Shown here piece after piece: positions 6,097 to 14,810 of a DNA stretch of 64,000 bases (positions within the stretch are counted from its first letter, which is position 1; each line of letters opens with the position of its first letter). Under the pieces are notes generated by a model. That model was given only the letters and a program-made list of their open reading frames with translations, was not told the origin of the DNA and did not search any database. Both the position numbers and the translations under genes were made by a program. This DNA is from Chitinophaga niastensis (lineage in GTDB: Bacteria; Bacteroidota; Bacteroidia; Chitinophagales; Chitinophagaceae): assembly GCF_003014755.1 (NCBI RefSeq), contig NZ_PYAW01000002.1, positions 620,001 to 684,000 of the forward strand, in the 5' to 3' direction.

Positions 6097-7200
6097 ATGG
6101 TACAGACAATGGAACAGATATTATCCAAAACCAAATTCTCCGATCCGTCTTCCGATAAAAAGCCGTTGATCATCTCCGGCCCCTGCAGCGCAGAAACGGA
6201 AGAACAAGTATTAGCTACTGCACTGGCCCTGCAAAAAACAGGTAAAGTAGACGTGTTACGCGCCGGTATCTGGAAACCCCGCACCCGCCCGGGTTCCTTT
6301 GAAGGTATTGGTACCAAAGGTCTGGCATGGTTACAGAAAGCCCGCGAAATCACTGGTCTGCCTTTAGCCGTAGAAGTAGCTACTGCCAAACAGGTTGAAG
6401 ATGCACTGCATTTTGGTGTGGATATTCTGTGGGTTGGTGCCCGTACTACAGTAAACCCTTTCTCTGTACAGGATGTAGCCGATGCACTGAAAGGTGTGGA
6501 TACCACTGTATTAATTAAGAATCCTATCAATCCTGATCTGGAACTGTGGATTGGTGCGGTAGAAAGAATTCAGAAAGCAGGTGTCACCAAAGTTGGTTTG
6601 ATACACCGCGGGTTCTCCAGCTATGGCAACACCCAATACCGCAATGCCCCCATGTGGCACCTGGCTATTGAGCTGAAACGCCGTATGCCTGAGTTGCCTA
6701 TGATCTGTGATCCAAGCCATATTTCCGGTCGCCGCGATATTTTACAGGAAGTTTCCCAGGAAGCTATTGACCTGGATTACGATGGCCTGATGCTGGAAAC
6801 ACACGTTGATCCGGATAACGCCTGGAGCGATGCCAAACAACAGATCACACCGGAAAAACTGTCTGAACTGCTGGATGCTATTGTATGGAGAAGAGAACAT
6901 ACTGATAAAAAAGATTTCAACGCTGCACTGGAAAAACTGCGTTCGCAGATCAACCAGGTAGATGATGAAATTATGCTGTTGCTTGGCAACCGTATGAAGA
7001 TTGCTGAAAAAATCGGTCTCTACAAAAAAGAAAATAACATCACCATCCTGCAAACAAACCGTTGGAATGAGATCCTGGACCGCAACATTGCAAAAGGAGA
7101 AAAACTGGGCCTGACCAAAGAATTCATCCTGAAATATTTCGATGCAGTGCACCTGGAATCCATCAACCGTCAGAACAAGGTGATGAATGAAGATAAATAA
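6097..7200 (+). CDS. aroF: Bifunctional DAHP synthase - chorismate mutase
   Basis: A 367-residue fusion. Residues 20-265 are a type I-beta (KDO8P-like) DAHP synthase, shown by SGPCSAE (Cys30), KPRTRPGSFEG at 60-70 and the metal-site CDPSHISG. Residues about 275-360 form an AroQ-type chorismate mutase (LRSQINQVDDEIMLLLGNRMKIAEKIGLYK). So one protein starts the pathway and performs the first step from chorismate to Phe/Tyr. In such fusions the mutase domain usually mediates feedback by prephenate or chorismate; that is family knowledge. A heptad-phased array follows and separates it from aroB. Confidence 0.92.
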   Translation: MVQTMEQILSKTKFSDPSSDKKPLIISGPCSAETEEQVLATALALQKTGKVDVLRAGIWKPRTRPGSFEGIGTKGLAWLQKAREITGLPLAVEVATAKQVEDALHFGVDILWVGARTTVNPFSVQDVADALKGVDTTVLIKNPINPDLELWIGAVERIQKAGVTKVGLIHRGFSSYGNTQYRNAPMWHLAIELKRRMPELPMICDPSHISGRRDILQEVSQEAIDLDYDGLMLETHVDPDNAWSDAKQQITPEKLSELLDAIVWRREHTDKKDFNAALEKLRSQINQVDDEIMLLLGNRMKIAEKIGLYKKENNITILQTNRWNEILDRNIAKGEKLGLTKEFILKYFDAVHLESINRQNKVMNEDK

Positions 7201-7202
7201 AT

Positions 7203-7318
7203 AGCTGTTAGCTGGTAGCATTTAGCTTTTAGTGATTATATAACGTATATGACTAAACGCTAAATGCTGTCGCTGAACGCATTTACTAAAAGCTAAAAGC
7301 TAACCGCTAAATGCTAAA
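7203..7318. repeat. 7-nt-phased palindromic array between the DAHP synthase gene and aroB
   Basis: Heptamers TAGCTGT, TAGCTGG, TAGCATT and TAGCTTT run from 7203. The inverse units TAAAAGC, TAAAAGC, TAACCGC and TAAATGC run to 7316. The last units overlap the aroB start codon, so the array provides its ATG. It lies inside an operon and could act as a partial terminator or processing signal. Confidence 0.82.
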
Positions 7319-8336
7319 ACAAACGCACCAATTCCAGCAACAGGCAACTACCTATTTTTTAGGAGAAAGCCTGCTGCAACTGGGCAATCACGTAGACAGG
7401 AACAGGGCCGTACTGGTAATAGATGAAAATGTGGAACGGCATCACGGTCATCATCTGCACAACTGGAAAAAAATAGTGGTACCGGCTGGTGAAGAAGTGA
7501 AGAACATGGCCACCGTTGAAAAAATCATCGACGGACTGATAGCACATGAGGCAGACCGCAAAACTACGCTGGTAGGCATTGGTGGCGGTATGATCACAGA
7601 TGTGGCCGGGTTTGCTGCCAGTATTTATATGCGCGGTATTCCTTTTGGTTTTGTGCCAAGTACGTTGCTCGCGCAGGTAGATGCTTCCATTGGAGGCAAG
7701 AATGGTGTGAGCCACGGTAAACATAAAAACCTGCTGGGTACTATCCGTCAACCGGAATTCATTCTCTTCGACTATACTTTACCGCTTACAATGCCGGCAG
7801 AAGAATGGCATAATGGTTTTGCAGAGATCATCAAATACGCCTGTATCATGGATGCAGAGCTGTTTGACTACCTGGAAGCCAACAAAGAAAAAGCATTGTT
7901 GCGCGATGTGGCCATACTGGAATACCTGGTGGAGAAATCAGTAGACGCAAAAACAAAAGTGGTGCTGGAAGATGAGTTTGAGAACGGACCACGACGCTGG
8001 CTTAACTTTGGTCATACGCTTGGACATGCGGTAGAAAAGCTGGAACATATTGCACACGGCAAAGCGGTGGCAATAGGCATGATAGCCGCTACCCGTTTTT
8101 CTGAAAAGCTGATGGGATTGCCGCAGGATCAAACCCTGCGTCTGATAAAACTGATCAGCGATTACCAGTTACCGGTAGCATTTACTTCTGATAAAGAAGA
8201 AGTCTTTGATATCTTCAAACTGGATAAGAAACGTGAGAAAGATGCGATACATTTTGTGTTGCTGGAGAAGATAGGAAAGGCTACCACCATGCCCATACCT
8301 ATTGCAGAACTGAAGTTGTTACTGCAGGAGTTGTAA
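7311..8336 (+). CDS. aroB: 3-dehydroquinate synthase
   Basis: A 341-residue enzyme that cyclises DAHP to 3-dehydroquinate, step two of the shikimate route, using NAD and a divalent metal. Visible signatures are GGGMITDVAGFAASIYMRGIPF (NAD site), DASIGGKNGVSHGKHKNLLG and the metal ligands in NFGHTLGHAVE. The only ATG at the right place is 7311, which lies inside the repeat array (GCTAAATGCTAAAA). The next Met in frame is residue 66, beyond essential sequence. The gap to aroA is 40 nt. Confidence 0.94.
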   Translation: MLKQTHQFQQQATTYFLGESLLQLGNHVDRNRAVLVIDENVERHHGHHLHNWKKIVVPAGEEVKNMATVEKIIDGLIAHEADRKTTLVGIGGGMITDVAGFAASIYMRGIPFGFVPSTLLAQVDASIGGKNGVSHGKHKNLLGTIRQPEFILFDYTLPLTMPAEEWHNGFAEIIKYACIMDAELFDYLEANKEKALLRDVAILEYLVEKSVDAKTKVVLEDEFENGPRRWLNFGHTLGHAVEKLEHIAHGKAVAIGMIAATRFSEKLMGLPQDQTLRLIKLISDYQLPVAFTSDKEEVFDIFKLDKKREKDAIHFVLLEKIGKATTMPIPIAELKLLLQEL

Positions 8337-8376
8337 AATTTTTTCTAAACAAATTAAAGGCGGACGAAATATACAT

Positions 8377-9642
8377 ATGCAAGTTACTGTATCACCAGCC
8401 ATCATTAAAGGCACCGTTACGGCCAATCCTTCCAAGAGCGCTATGCAGCGTGCTGTGGCAGCGGCTTTGCTGGCAAAAGGGAAAAGTATTATCCGTAACC
8501 CCGGTCTGAGCAATGATTGTCTGGCAGCACTGGAAGTGGCGGAGAACCTGGGCGCTAAAATCAAGAGAGAACATGATCATTTTGAGATCACCAGCAACGG
8601 TGTACAACCGTTTTATGATGAGATCAATTGTGGCGAATCAGGATTAGGTATTCGTATGTTTACACCTATCGCTGCATTGTCTTCCCTGCCTATCACCATC
8701 GTTGGACATGGCAGCCTTACTACCCGTCCTATGAACTTCTTTGAAGAAGTGCTCCCACAGCTGGATGTGAAATGTGCTACACAGGGCGGCAAATTACCAC
8801 TGCATATTGAAGGCCCTTTACAGCCTAAAAATATCACCATCGACGGCTCCCTGAGTTCCCAGTTCCTGACAGGTTTGTTGATGGCTTATGGTGCTGCTGC
8901 TGAAAATGTGACCATCACCGTAAAAGATCTTAAAAGTAAACCATACATTGCGTTAACTCTGCAACTGATGGCGCACTTTGGCGTACAGGTGGAAGAACAA
9001 AATTTTGAGCAGTTTCATTTCGGAAAAAAACAGGCATATAACGCCTGCGACTATACGGTGGAAGGAGATTGGAGTGGTGCCGCATTTTTGCTGGTAGCTG
9101 CGGCTGTAGCAGGTAAAGCAGAAGTACATCACCTGAATACTTCTTCTGCACAATCTGATACGGCTATACTGGAAGCATTGGAGAAAGCTGGTGCCCGGCT
9201 GATGTCCGGCGTATTTACGGTGAATATCGAAAAAGGTGCACTCAATGCTTTTGAAATGGATGCTACCGATTGCCCGGATTTATTTCCGCCGCTGGTAGCA
9301 TTGGCTGCTAACTGCAACGGTACTACGAAAATAAAAGGTGTGAGCCGTTTGGCCCACAAAGAAAGTGATCGTGGTATAACTTTGCAGCAGGAGTTTGGTA
9401 AGATGGGTATTAAAATAGATTTGCAGGGAGATATTATGCTGGTGCACGGCGGCACCGGTATCAAAGGGGCGCAGGTACATTCACACAACGATCATCGTAT
9501 TGCGATGGCTTGTGCTGTAGCTGCACTTACAGCAGACGGTCCGGTAGTGATTAAAAATGCAGAAGCCATCAATAAATCATATCCGGAATTTTACGATCAT
9601 TTGCAGTTATTGGGAGGCAAGGTAGCTGTTGAAAGCGTTTAG
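8377..9642 (+). CDS. aroA: 3-phosphoshikimate 1-carboxyvinyltransferase (EPSP synthase)
   Basis: A 421-residue two-domain enzyme joining PEP to shikimate-3-phosphate. The N-terminal site is NPSKSAMQR (Lys and Arg contacts). SSQFLTGLLMA, DCPDLFPPL, HKESDR and NDHRIAM match the known substrate-binding positions of the family. The loop usually read as LGNAGTAMRP is CGESGLGIRMF here. That keeps the Gly and Arg but changes the neighbouring residues, and may alter PEP-site properties. The TAG stop lies in the first unit of the following heptad array. Confidence 0.94.
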   Translation: MQVTVSPAIIKGTVTANPSKSAMQRAVAAALLAKGKSIIRNPGLSNDCLAALEVAENLGAKIKREHDHFEITSNGVQPFYDEINCGESGLGIRMFTPIAALSSLPITIVGHGSLTTRPMNFFEEVLPQLDVKCATQGGKLPLHIEGPLQPKNITIDGSLSSQFLTGLLMAYGAAAENVTITVKDLKSKPYIALTLQLMAHFGVQVEEQNFEQFHFGKKQAYNACDYTVEGDWSGAAFLLVAAAVAGKAEVHHLNTSSAQSDTAILEALEKAGARLMSGVFTVNIEKGALNAFEMDATDCPDLFPPLVALAANCNGTTKIKGVSRLAHKESDRGITLQQEFGKMGIKIDLQGDIMLVHGGTGIKGAQVHSHNDHRIAMACAVAALTADGPVVIKNAEAINKSYPEFYDHLQLLGGKVAVESV

Positions 9643-9712
9643 CATTTAGCTATCAGCTTTTAATAATTCCCTTTTTATACTAATGGCTAATGGCTAACAG
9701 CTAATTGCTATT
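9635..9712. repeat. 7-nt-phased palindromic array between aroA and aroC
   Basis: Units AGCGTT, TAGCATT, TAGCTAT, CAGCTTT are followed, after a T-rich spacer, by TAATGGC, TAATGGC, TAACAGC, TAATTGC. The first TAG is the aroA stop codon. It is a second interruption of the aromatic operon by the same repeat family. Confidence 0.8.
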
Positions 9713-9734
9713 TTTCACTTTAAATCATTAGCGT

Positions 9735-10736
9735 GTGAACAGTTTTGGTAGAATATTCAGGGTAAATGTTTTCGGAGAGTCACATGGCGCCAGTGTTGGC
9801 GTAAATATAGACGGCATACCTGCCGGTATCCCGTTGCAACAGGAAGATTTTCTGGCGGATCTGGAGCGTCGAAAAGGCGGTTCCAGAGGTACTACACCCC
9901 GTAAGGAAGAAGATCTCCCTTTCATAAAATCAGGCGTATTTAATGATCGTACTACAGGGGCACCTATTACTATTCTCTTTGAAAATAATAATACCCGCAG
10001 TACGGATTATGAAAAGCTGCGTGAATTTCCGCGTCCCGGCCATGCTGATTTTGTAGCAACCGAAAAGTTCGGTGGCTTCGAAGATTACCGTGGTGGCGGG
10101 CATTTCAGCGGGAGACTTACCTTAAACCTGGTGGCTGCCGGCGTAATTGCGAAAAAGATTTTAGGAAAAGATATACAGGTAAATGCTACCATCACGGAAG
10201 TAGGTGGTTATGCAAATCCTGAAGAAGGACTGGAAGCGGCTATTGCTGCCAAAGATTCTGTAGGCGGTATTGTAGAATGTGTAGTGAACGGACTTCCCAT
10301 TGGTTTGGGCGAGCCGTTTTTTGATTCACTGGAATCAGCACTGGCACATGCAGTATTTGCAATTCCTGCTATCAAAGGCATTGAATTCGGTTCCGGTTTT
10401 GCTGCGGCAAAAATGAAAGGACTGGAACATAACGATGCTATTATTGATAAATCCGGTAAAACGGCTACCAATCATGCTGGTGGCATAGTAGGAGGTATTT
10501 CTAATGGCAATCCGCTGGTATTTCGTATCGCTGTTAAGCCTACGTCCAGTACGCCAAAAGAACAGCAGACCCTCAATATCAAAAGCGGAGCTGTAGAAAC
10601 CTTTAGTGTTAAAGGTCGCCACGACCTATGTATTGCTTTACGTGTACCCGTTGTACTGGAGGCCGTAACAGCAATGGTGCTGGCGGATTTTATACTGCTG
10701 GAACAGCGCAGGCCGCGCGTGTGGAAAGCGGAGTAG
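9735..10736 (+). CDS. aroC: Chorismate synthase
   Basis: A 333-residue FMN-dependent enzyme that forms chorismate from EPSP. Signature regions are FGESHGASVGVNIDGIPAGI near the start, GRLTLNLVAAG, and the C-terminal KPTSSTPKEQQTL and GRHDLCIALRVPVVLEAVTAMVL. It starts with GTG; no ATG fits upstream. It is a little shorter than the usual 350-390 residues. It is the last gene of the unit; a full-length palindromic element begins on the base after its stop. Confidence 0.93.
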   Translation: MNSFGRIFRVNVFGESHGASVGVNIDGIPAGIPLQQEDFLADLERRKGGSRGTTPRKEEDLPFIKSGVFNDRTTGAPITILFENNNTRSTDYEKLREFPRPGHADFVATEKFGGFEDYRGGGHFSGRLTLNLVAAGVIAKKILGKDIQVNATITEVGGYANPEEGLEAAIAAKDSVGGIVECVVNGLPIGLGEPFFDSLESALAHAVFAIPAIKGIEFGSGFAAAKMKGLEHNDAIIDKSGKTATNHAGGIVGGISNGNPLVFRIAVKPTSSTPKEQQTLNIKSGAVETFSVKGRHDLCIALRVPVVLEAVTAMVLADFILLEQRRPRVWKAE

Positions 10737-10953
10737 CAGCCTTCGGCTGTAGAAATTGTCTTTCTCCCGATTTTGATGATTAAGATGATTTTTCTGATTC
10801 TTTTTGTTTTATAAAAGCGAATGCCCAGCTGATAATCTCAGCTGGGCATTCGCTTTTATAAAATAATGTAATCGTCTCTCTAAAATAAAAAAACCAGAAA
10901 ATCATCTTAATCATCAAAATCGGGAGAAAGACAATTTCTACAGCCGAAGGCTG
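10737..10953. repeat. 9-nt-phased palindromic element filling the aroC/FKBP convergent gap
   Basis: The outer arms are exact: CAGCCTTCGGCTG at 10737-10749 against 10941-10953. They continue with GATTTTGAT, GATTAAGAT and GATTTTTCT nonamers. Inside is a separate hairpin with a 26-bp perfect stem (10807-10832 with 10838-10863) and a 5-nt loop, A-rich before and T-rich after, a good two-way terminator. The element runs from the base after the aroC stop to the base before the FKBP stop. Confidence 0.9.
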
Positions 10954-11670
10954 TTACTTTTCTATCGCCAGCAATTCCACGTCAAACACCAGGGTGCTTC
11001 CAGGGCCGATTTTCGGACCTGCACCGCGATCGCCGTACGCAAGCTCAGATGGAACGAAAAGACGCCATTTGGAGCCTACAGGCATTAACTGCAGGGCTTC
11101 TGTCCAGCCTTTAATTACACCACTCACCGGAAAGGAGATAGGTTCGCCTCTGTCAACAGAGCTATCGAATACGGTGCCGTCAATTAAAGTACCGTGGTAA
11201 TGTGTTTTTACTTTGTCGTTAATAGTTGGCTTAGGGCCTTCGCCAGCTTTCAGTATCTCATACTGTAAACCACTTGGAAGTGTTACTACACCTGGTTTTA
11301 CTTTATTTTCTGCCAGGAATTTAACCCCTGCTTCGCGGTTCTTGGCAGACTTGTCAGCTTTCAGCTGCTGCAGATAATTACTTATGCTCATATCACTTTG
11401 ATCTTTTGACAATGTTAAGGTTTTGTTCTTAAGCACGTCCTGTATGGCTTTGGCCAGTACAGCGGTATTTACATTTTCCAGACCCTGTGCTTTCAGGTTA
11501 TCAGCGATATTCACGCCAATGCCATAGCTCACAGAATCCAGGCGTGTTTTCAGCACCGGTGCTTTTACTGCTGTTTTAACAGCCGTTGCTTTAGGCTTAG
11601 GTTTGGTTTGACTGAAACCTTGTACGGACAAGAATCCCAGCGCACCCATGAATAAGTATTTTTTGTACAT
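10954..11670 (-). CDS. FKBP-type peptidyl-prolyl cis-trans isomerase, exported
   Basis: A 238-residue protein with a signal peptide (MYKKYLFMGALGFLSVQGFSQ) and a Lys/Pro/Ala linker. An FKBP N-terminal dimerisation region (about 40-125) precedes a C-terminal FKBP catalytic domain. That domain is recognised by VKTHYHGTLIDGTVFDSSVDRGEP, VIKGWTEALQLMPVGSKWRLFVP and LAYGDRGAG. It should act in the periplasm as a folding catalyst, like FkpA/Mip. The gap to the upstream hydrolase gene holds a heptad array, so whether they share a transcript is unclear. Confidence 0.92.
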   Translation of the reverse strand: MYKKYLFMGALGFLSVQGFSQTKPKPKATAVKTAVKAPVLKTRLDSVSYGIGVNIADNLKAQGLENVNTAVLAKAIQDVLKNKTLTLSKDQSDMSISNYLQQLKADKSAKNREAGVKFLAENKVKPGVVTLPSGLQYEILKAGEGPKPTINDKVKTHYHGTLIDGTVFDSSVDRGEPISFPVSGVIKGWTEALQLMPVGSKWRLFVPSELAYGDRGAGPKIGPGSTLVFDVELLAIEK

Positions 11671-11730
11671 AAATGTTTTGTTGTCGGAAATGTTGATTTT
11701 AATAAGGTTTTTAAAGATGTATGCAAGTTA

Positions 11731-11818
11731 AGCATTTAGCGATTAGTATGTAGCTTTTAGGCGTTCGCACAGGATGTTTTCCCGAATGCCTGAAAACTAT
11801 ACACTAATTGCTAATCCC
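11731..11818. repeat. 7-nt-phased array upstream of the FKBP gene
   Basis: Units GCATT, TAGCGAT, TAGTATG, TAGCTTT, TAG run into an inner imperfect hairpin (GGCGTTCG at 11760 with CGAATGCC at 11783). The right side ends with TAATTGC and TAATCCC next to the stop codon of the hydrolase gene. It lies between two minus-strand genes and may terminate the upstream one. Confidence 0.7.
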
Positions 11819-13711
11819 TTATTTCACTACCGGCAGCACCACATTTGACGGATGCTGTGCATCATGGTAAATACGGATAGTTGCTTTTTTGAAATCCTTA
11901 TCAGTTGCTTTATAAATATCCATAAACTGCTGTGGATTACGATCTGCCAGCGGGAACCAGCTGCTTTGCACCTGGATCATAATGCGGTGGCCTTTCTGGA
12001 AAGTATGTGCCACATCAGGCATGGTGAATTTCACAGTTGCAGGTTGATCAGGCACAAATGCTTCAGGGTGTTCAAAGCTGTTACGGAACTTACCACGCAT
12101 AATTTCACCACGAACCAGCATCTGGTAGCCACCCATCGGATAAGTAGCCGACGGAACCCGGCGATGCTCGCTGGAAGCATCTTCCTCATATTTAAAATCA
12201 TTCGGGAACACATCAATTACTTTCACAATGAAATCGGCATCTGTAGTGCTGGTGCTGGCAATAATATCAGCCACCACCGGACCGGCAAGAGTAATGTCGT
12301 TATTCAGTTCTTCGGTTTCAAATACCACTACATCTGGCCTGCGGGCAGCAAAGCGCTGATCATCGGTCATGTAGTTGATAGTACGGTTGAAGTGTATATC
12401 TTCTGTATAAGGAACCGGTTTGGCAGGATCACTCACGTATTCGCTGAAACTATTGGTAGTAGTAGGTTTGGTAAATGATAATTTGCCATCTTCCTGCAGA
12501 TAGATAGATTCCTGCTGCATGTTTGCCGGAGGCCATTTAGGCAGCTGTTTCCATTTGTTTTCGCCGGTAAAGAAAATGGTGGCTTCTGCAATATCAGGTG
12601 CCTGTCCTTTGCTTTTCAGGTAGTAATTGAAGAAAGGGATCTCAATGTTGTTAGCATAATATTCAGAAGTATTGCTGCCAAAACGTACATTGCCTAAGTG
12701 AGTGCCATCATTGGATGCCCACTGTCCATGGTACCAGGGCCCCATTACAATGCGGTTGTTGGTTTTCGGACTTTTTTCTTCAATGGTTTTATAGGTATTC
12801 CAGGCGCCAAAACAATCTTCTGCATCAAACACACCGCCTACTTCCAGCATAGCTGGTTGTACATCTTTCAGGAAGTTACGCACATTACGTGCTTTCCACC
12901 AGCTGTCATAGGTAGGGTGGGCGTACATTTCATTCCAGAAAGCAACGCTGTCGCCAATTATTTTGGAGAAGTTTTGCAATGCACCTGTTTCCAGGTAGTA
13001 TTTGTAATTATCGTGGGTATAATAATCAATTCCTTTAGGCCCTACAGTAGTAGGTTTTGGATGCGGATGATCAAAAACGGTATAAAACGAAAAGGCATCT
13101 GCAATAAAGAAGGCGCCGTTGTGATGGAAATCATCTCCTATAAACCAATCGGTAACAGGTGCCTGCGGGCTCACCGCTTTTAACGCCGGATGACCACTCA
13201 AAGCGCTCATAGTAGAGTAGAAGCCAGGATAAGAAATACCGAATATGCCTACATTACCGTTGTTGCCGGCAATATTTTTTACCATCCAGTCAATGGTATC
13301 ATAGGTATCACTTGCTTCATCAATATCCTGCTTTCCTTTCTTGTCGGCATTGAAAGGACGTACATTCACAAATTTACCTTCACTCATCCAGGTACCTCTT
13401 ACGTCCTGTGTCACCATAATGTAGCCTTCTTTCAGGTATTTGTTATAGTGATTACGGTAAAACGGACGAAAGACATTTTCACCATAAGGGGCGCAGGAAT
13501 AAGGTGTGCGCGTCATCAGAATAGGATGTTTTTCTGACTGATCTTTGGGCAGATAGATGGATGTAAACAACTTTACACCATCACGCATAGGTATGTACAC
13601 TTCTTTTTTTGTGTAATTTTCATACATCCAGAGGGAGTCCTGATTAACGGCTTTGGTTACAGCCGGTAATATAAACAGCGCGGCGCAGGCCAGCAGCAGC
13701 CATTTTCTCAT
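11819..13711 (-). CDS. CocE/NonD-type alpha/beta hydrolase (peptidase S15-like), exported
   Basis: A 630-residue protein with a signal peptide (MRKWLLLACAALFILPAVTKA). The N-terminal alpha/beta-hydrolase domain carries MRDGVKLFTSIYLPK and the nucleophile Ser160 in FGISYPGFYS. A helical cap and a C-terminal jelly-roll domain follow (about 430-625), ending in QVQSSWFPLADRNPQQFMDIY, typical of Xaa-Pro dipeptidyl-peptidase, cocaine esterase and glutaryl acylase relatives. Real substrate is unknown; these Bacteroidota enzymes are thought to be peptide or amide hydrolases. Confidence 0.9.
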   Translation of the reverse strand: MRKWLLLACAALFILPAVTKAVNQDSLWMYENYTKKEVYIPMRDGVKLFTSIYLPKDQSEKHPILMTRTPYSCAPYGENVFRPFYRNHYNKYLKEGYIMVTQDVRGTWMSEGKFVNVRPFNADKKGKQDIDEASDTYDTIDWMVKNIAGNNGNVGIFGISYPGFYSTMSALSGHPALKAVSPQAPVTDWFIGDDFHHNGAFFIADAFSFYTVFDHPHPKPTTVGPKGIDYYTHDNYKYYLETGALQNFSKIIGDSVAFWNEMYAHPTYDSWWKARNVRNFLKDVQPAMLEVGGVFDAEDCFGAWNTYKTIEEKSPKTNNRIVMGPWYHGQWASNDGTHLGNVRFGSNTSEYYANNIEIPFFNYYLKSKGQAPDIAEATIFFTGENKWKQLPKWPPANMQQESIYLQEDGKLSFTKPTTTNSFSEYVSDPAKPVPYTEDIHFNRTINYMTDDQRFAARRPDVVVFETEELNNDITLAGPVVADIIASTSTTDADFIVKVIDVFPNDFKYEEDASSEHRRVPSATYPMGGYQMLVRGEIMRGKFRNSFEHPEAFVPDQPATVKFTMPDVAHTFQKGHRIMIQVQSSWFPLADRNPQQFMDIYKATDKDFKKATIRIYHDAQHPSNVVLPVVK

Positions 13712-13789
13712 AAACAGTATATTTTAGATTTAGATTGCGGCTAATGTAATAAAAAAACCGGGTACTGCGGAAGGGTATATGGGGAACGG

Positions 13790-14140
13790 TTATTTGCCTA
13801 GTTTTTCTCTTTCTTTTTTAGGTAAACTGGCCACTACCAGGTCGTACGATTTTTTGATCCACTCCAGCAACAGTTTATTGGGAATATTGGAATGTACATC
13901 TACCGTGTTCCAATGTTTCTTATTCATGTGATAGCCGGGTATAACACCTTCATAGCGTTCGCGCAGTTCAATCGCTTCTTCCGGATCACATTTCAGGTTA
14001 ATTGTTTCAAAGTTCTCCAGGCCGCTCAGGGCAAACATTTTCCCTGATACTTTATATACAAGTGTTTCATCTCCAAAAGGAAATTCTTCTGTAACGCCGG
14101 GGAGAGAAAGGCAGTATTCCTGGAATTGAGCAAGGTGCAT
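13790..14140 (-). CDS. MmcQ/YjbR family protein
   Basis: About 116 residues from the Met at 14140 (MHLAQFQEYCLSLPGVTEEFPFGDETLVYKV). The pattern PFG...VYKV...MFAL, then NLKCDP, then HMNKKHWNTV is that of the YjbR double-wing fold. Members are described as DNA-binding-like, but no clear function is known. An earlier Met (start at 14164) is possible. I prefer 14140 because a minus-strand -7 box, TATATTTG at 14169-14162, would place the transcript start between the two. Confidence 0.82.
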   Translation of the reverse strand: MHLAQFQEYCLSLPGVTEEFPFGDETLVYKVSGKMFALSGLENFETINLKCDPEEAIELRERYEGVIPGYHMNKKHWNTVDVHSNIPNKLLLEWIKKSYDLVVASLPKKEREKLGK

Positions 14141-14229
14141 GATTACATCGTTTGTGGATAACAAATATAAGTAATTGCAGGTTCGGTTGGCAGACGGGCA
14201 ATTGAAAGTATAGTATGTTATATATAAAA

Positions 14230-14260
14230 CATCCGCAGCTGTTATGCACAGCTGCGGATG
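14230..14260 (-). terminator. Intrinsic terminator of the 14298 membrane protein gene
   Basis: CATCCGCAGCTGT at 14230-14242 pairs exactly with ACAGCTGCGGATG at 14248-14260, loop of five. Read on the minus strand it is followed by GTTTTATATA. It lies 38 nt past the stop codon. Confidence 0.75.
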
Positions 14261-14297
14261 ACAAATAAGGTAAATATTTTTTTAAACAGATAGCAGG

Positions 14298-14810
14298 TTA
14301 TTTTTTATTAATACTGATAATCACACGGGAATAACGGGCATAGGTGATCTCTACTTCCTGACCTGCACGATATCCTTCCAGCGCACCGCGCATCCAATAA
14401 AATAAACGTTTTTTCTTATTCTCCAGCAATATCATGATGTTTGTCTGGGTATCATTATTTTCCAGGTAAACTGCTTCCATAGGCGCATTCAGTATGCCTT
14501 TCTGTAAAGCTGTCAGATCTTTTTTGATTGCCCAGTAACGTATATCAGTAACTTTTATCAATGCAAATATTAATGCTACTACAAAAGACAACAGCCATAC
14601 CCAAAACCAAAAGTTCTTAAATGACATGAGTGAGTCGTCTGCATCTCCAAGTGTATTATGTGTATAAAGATATATTTGCGGTATTACAGCGGCCACCATT
14701 AACAACCCAATTCCAATTAATGCAAACTTGGTCAACTGCTGTTTGTTTTTTTTCAACGCTTCTTGTAATAGGAAATGTTCCTCAGTAGTGATAAAGGTGT
14801 AGTCGGACAT
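14298..14810 (-). CDS. Two-TM membrane protein of unknown function
   Basis: A 170-residue protein. A charged N-terminus (ITTEEHFLLQEALKKNKQQLTK) precedes two membrane segments at about 28-48 and 67-87. A cytoplasmic beta-rich tail follows (MEAVYLENNDTQTNIMILLE...YRAGQEVEITYARYSRVIISI). The tail looks like the small barrel seen after paired helices in other Bacteroidota membrane proteins, but no named family is recognised. It has its own terminator and no obvious operon partner. Confidence 0.7.
   Translation of the reverse strand: MSDYTFITTEEHFLLQEALKKNKQQLTKFALIGIGLLMVAAVIPQIYLYTHNTLGDADDSLMSFKNFWFWVWLLSFVVALIFALIKVTDIRYWAIKKDLTALQKGILNAPMEAVYLENNDTQTNIMILLENKKKRLFYWMRGALEGYRAGQEVEITYARYSRVIISINKK

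Noticed and set aside
7203..7318. Short repeats that look at first like a CRISPR array
   Set aside because: Units are 7 nt, contiguous, partly variable and arranged as an inverted pair. There are no spacers and no cas genes.
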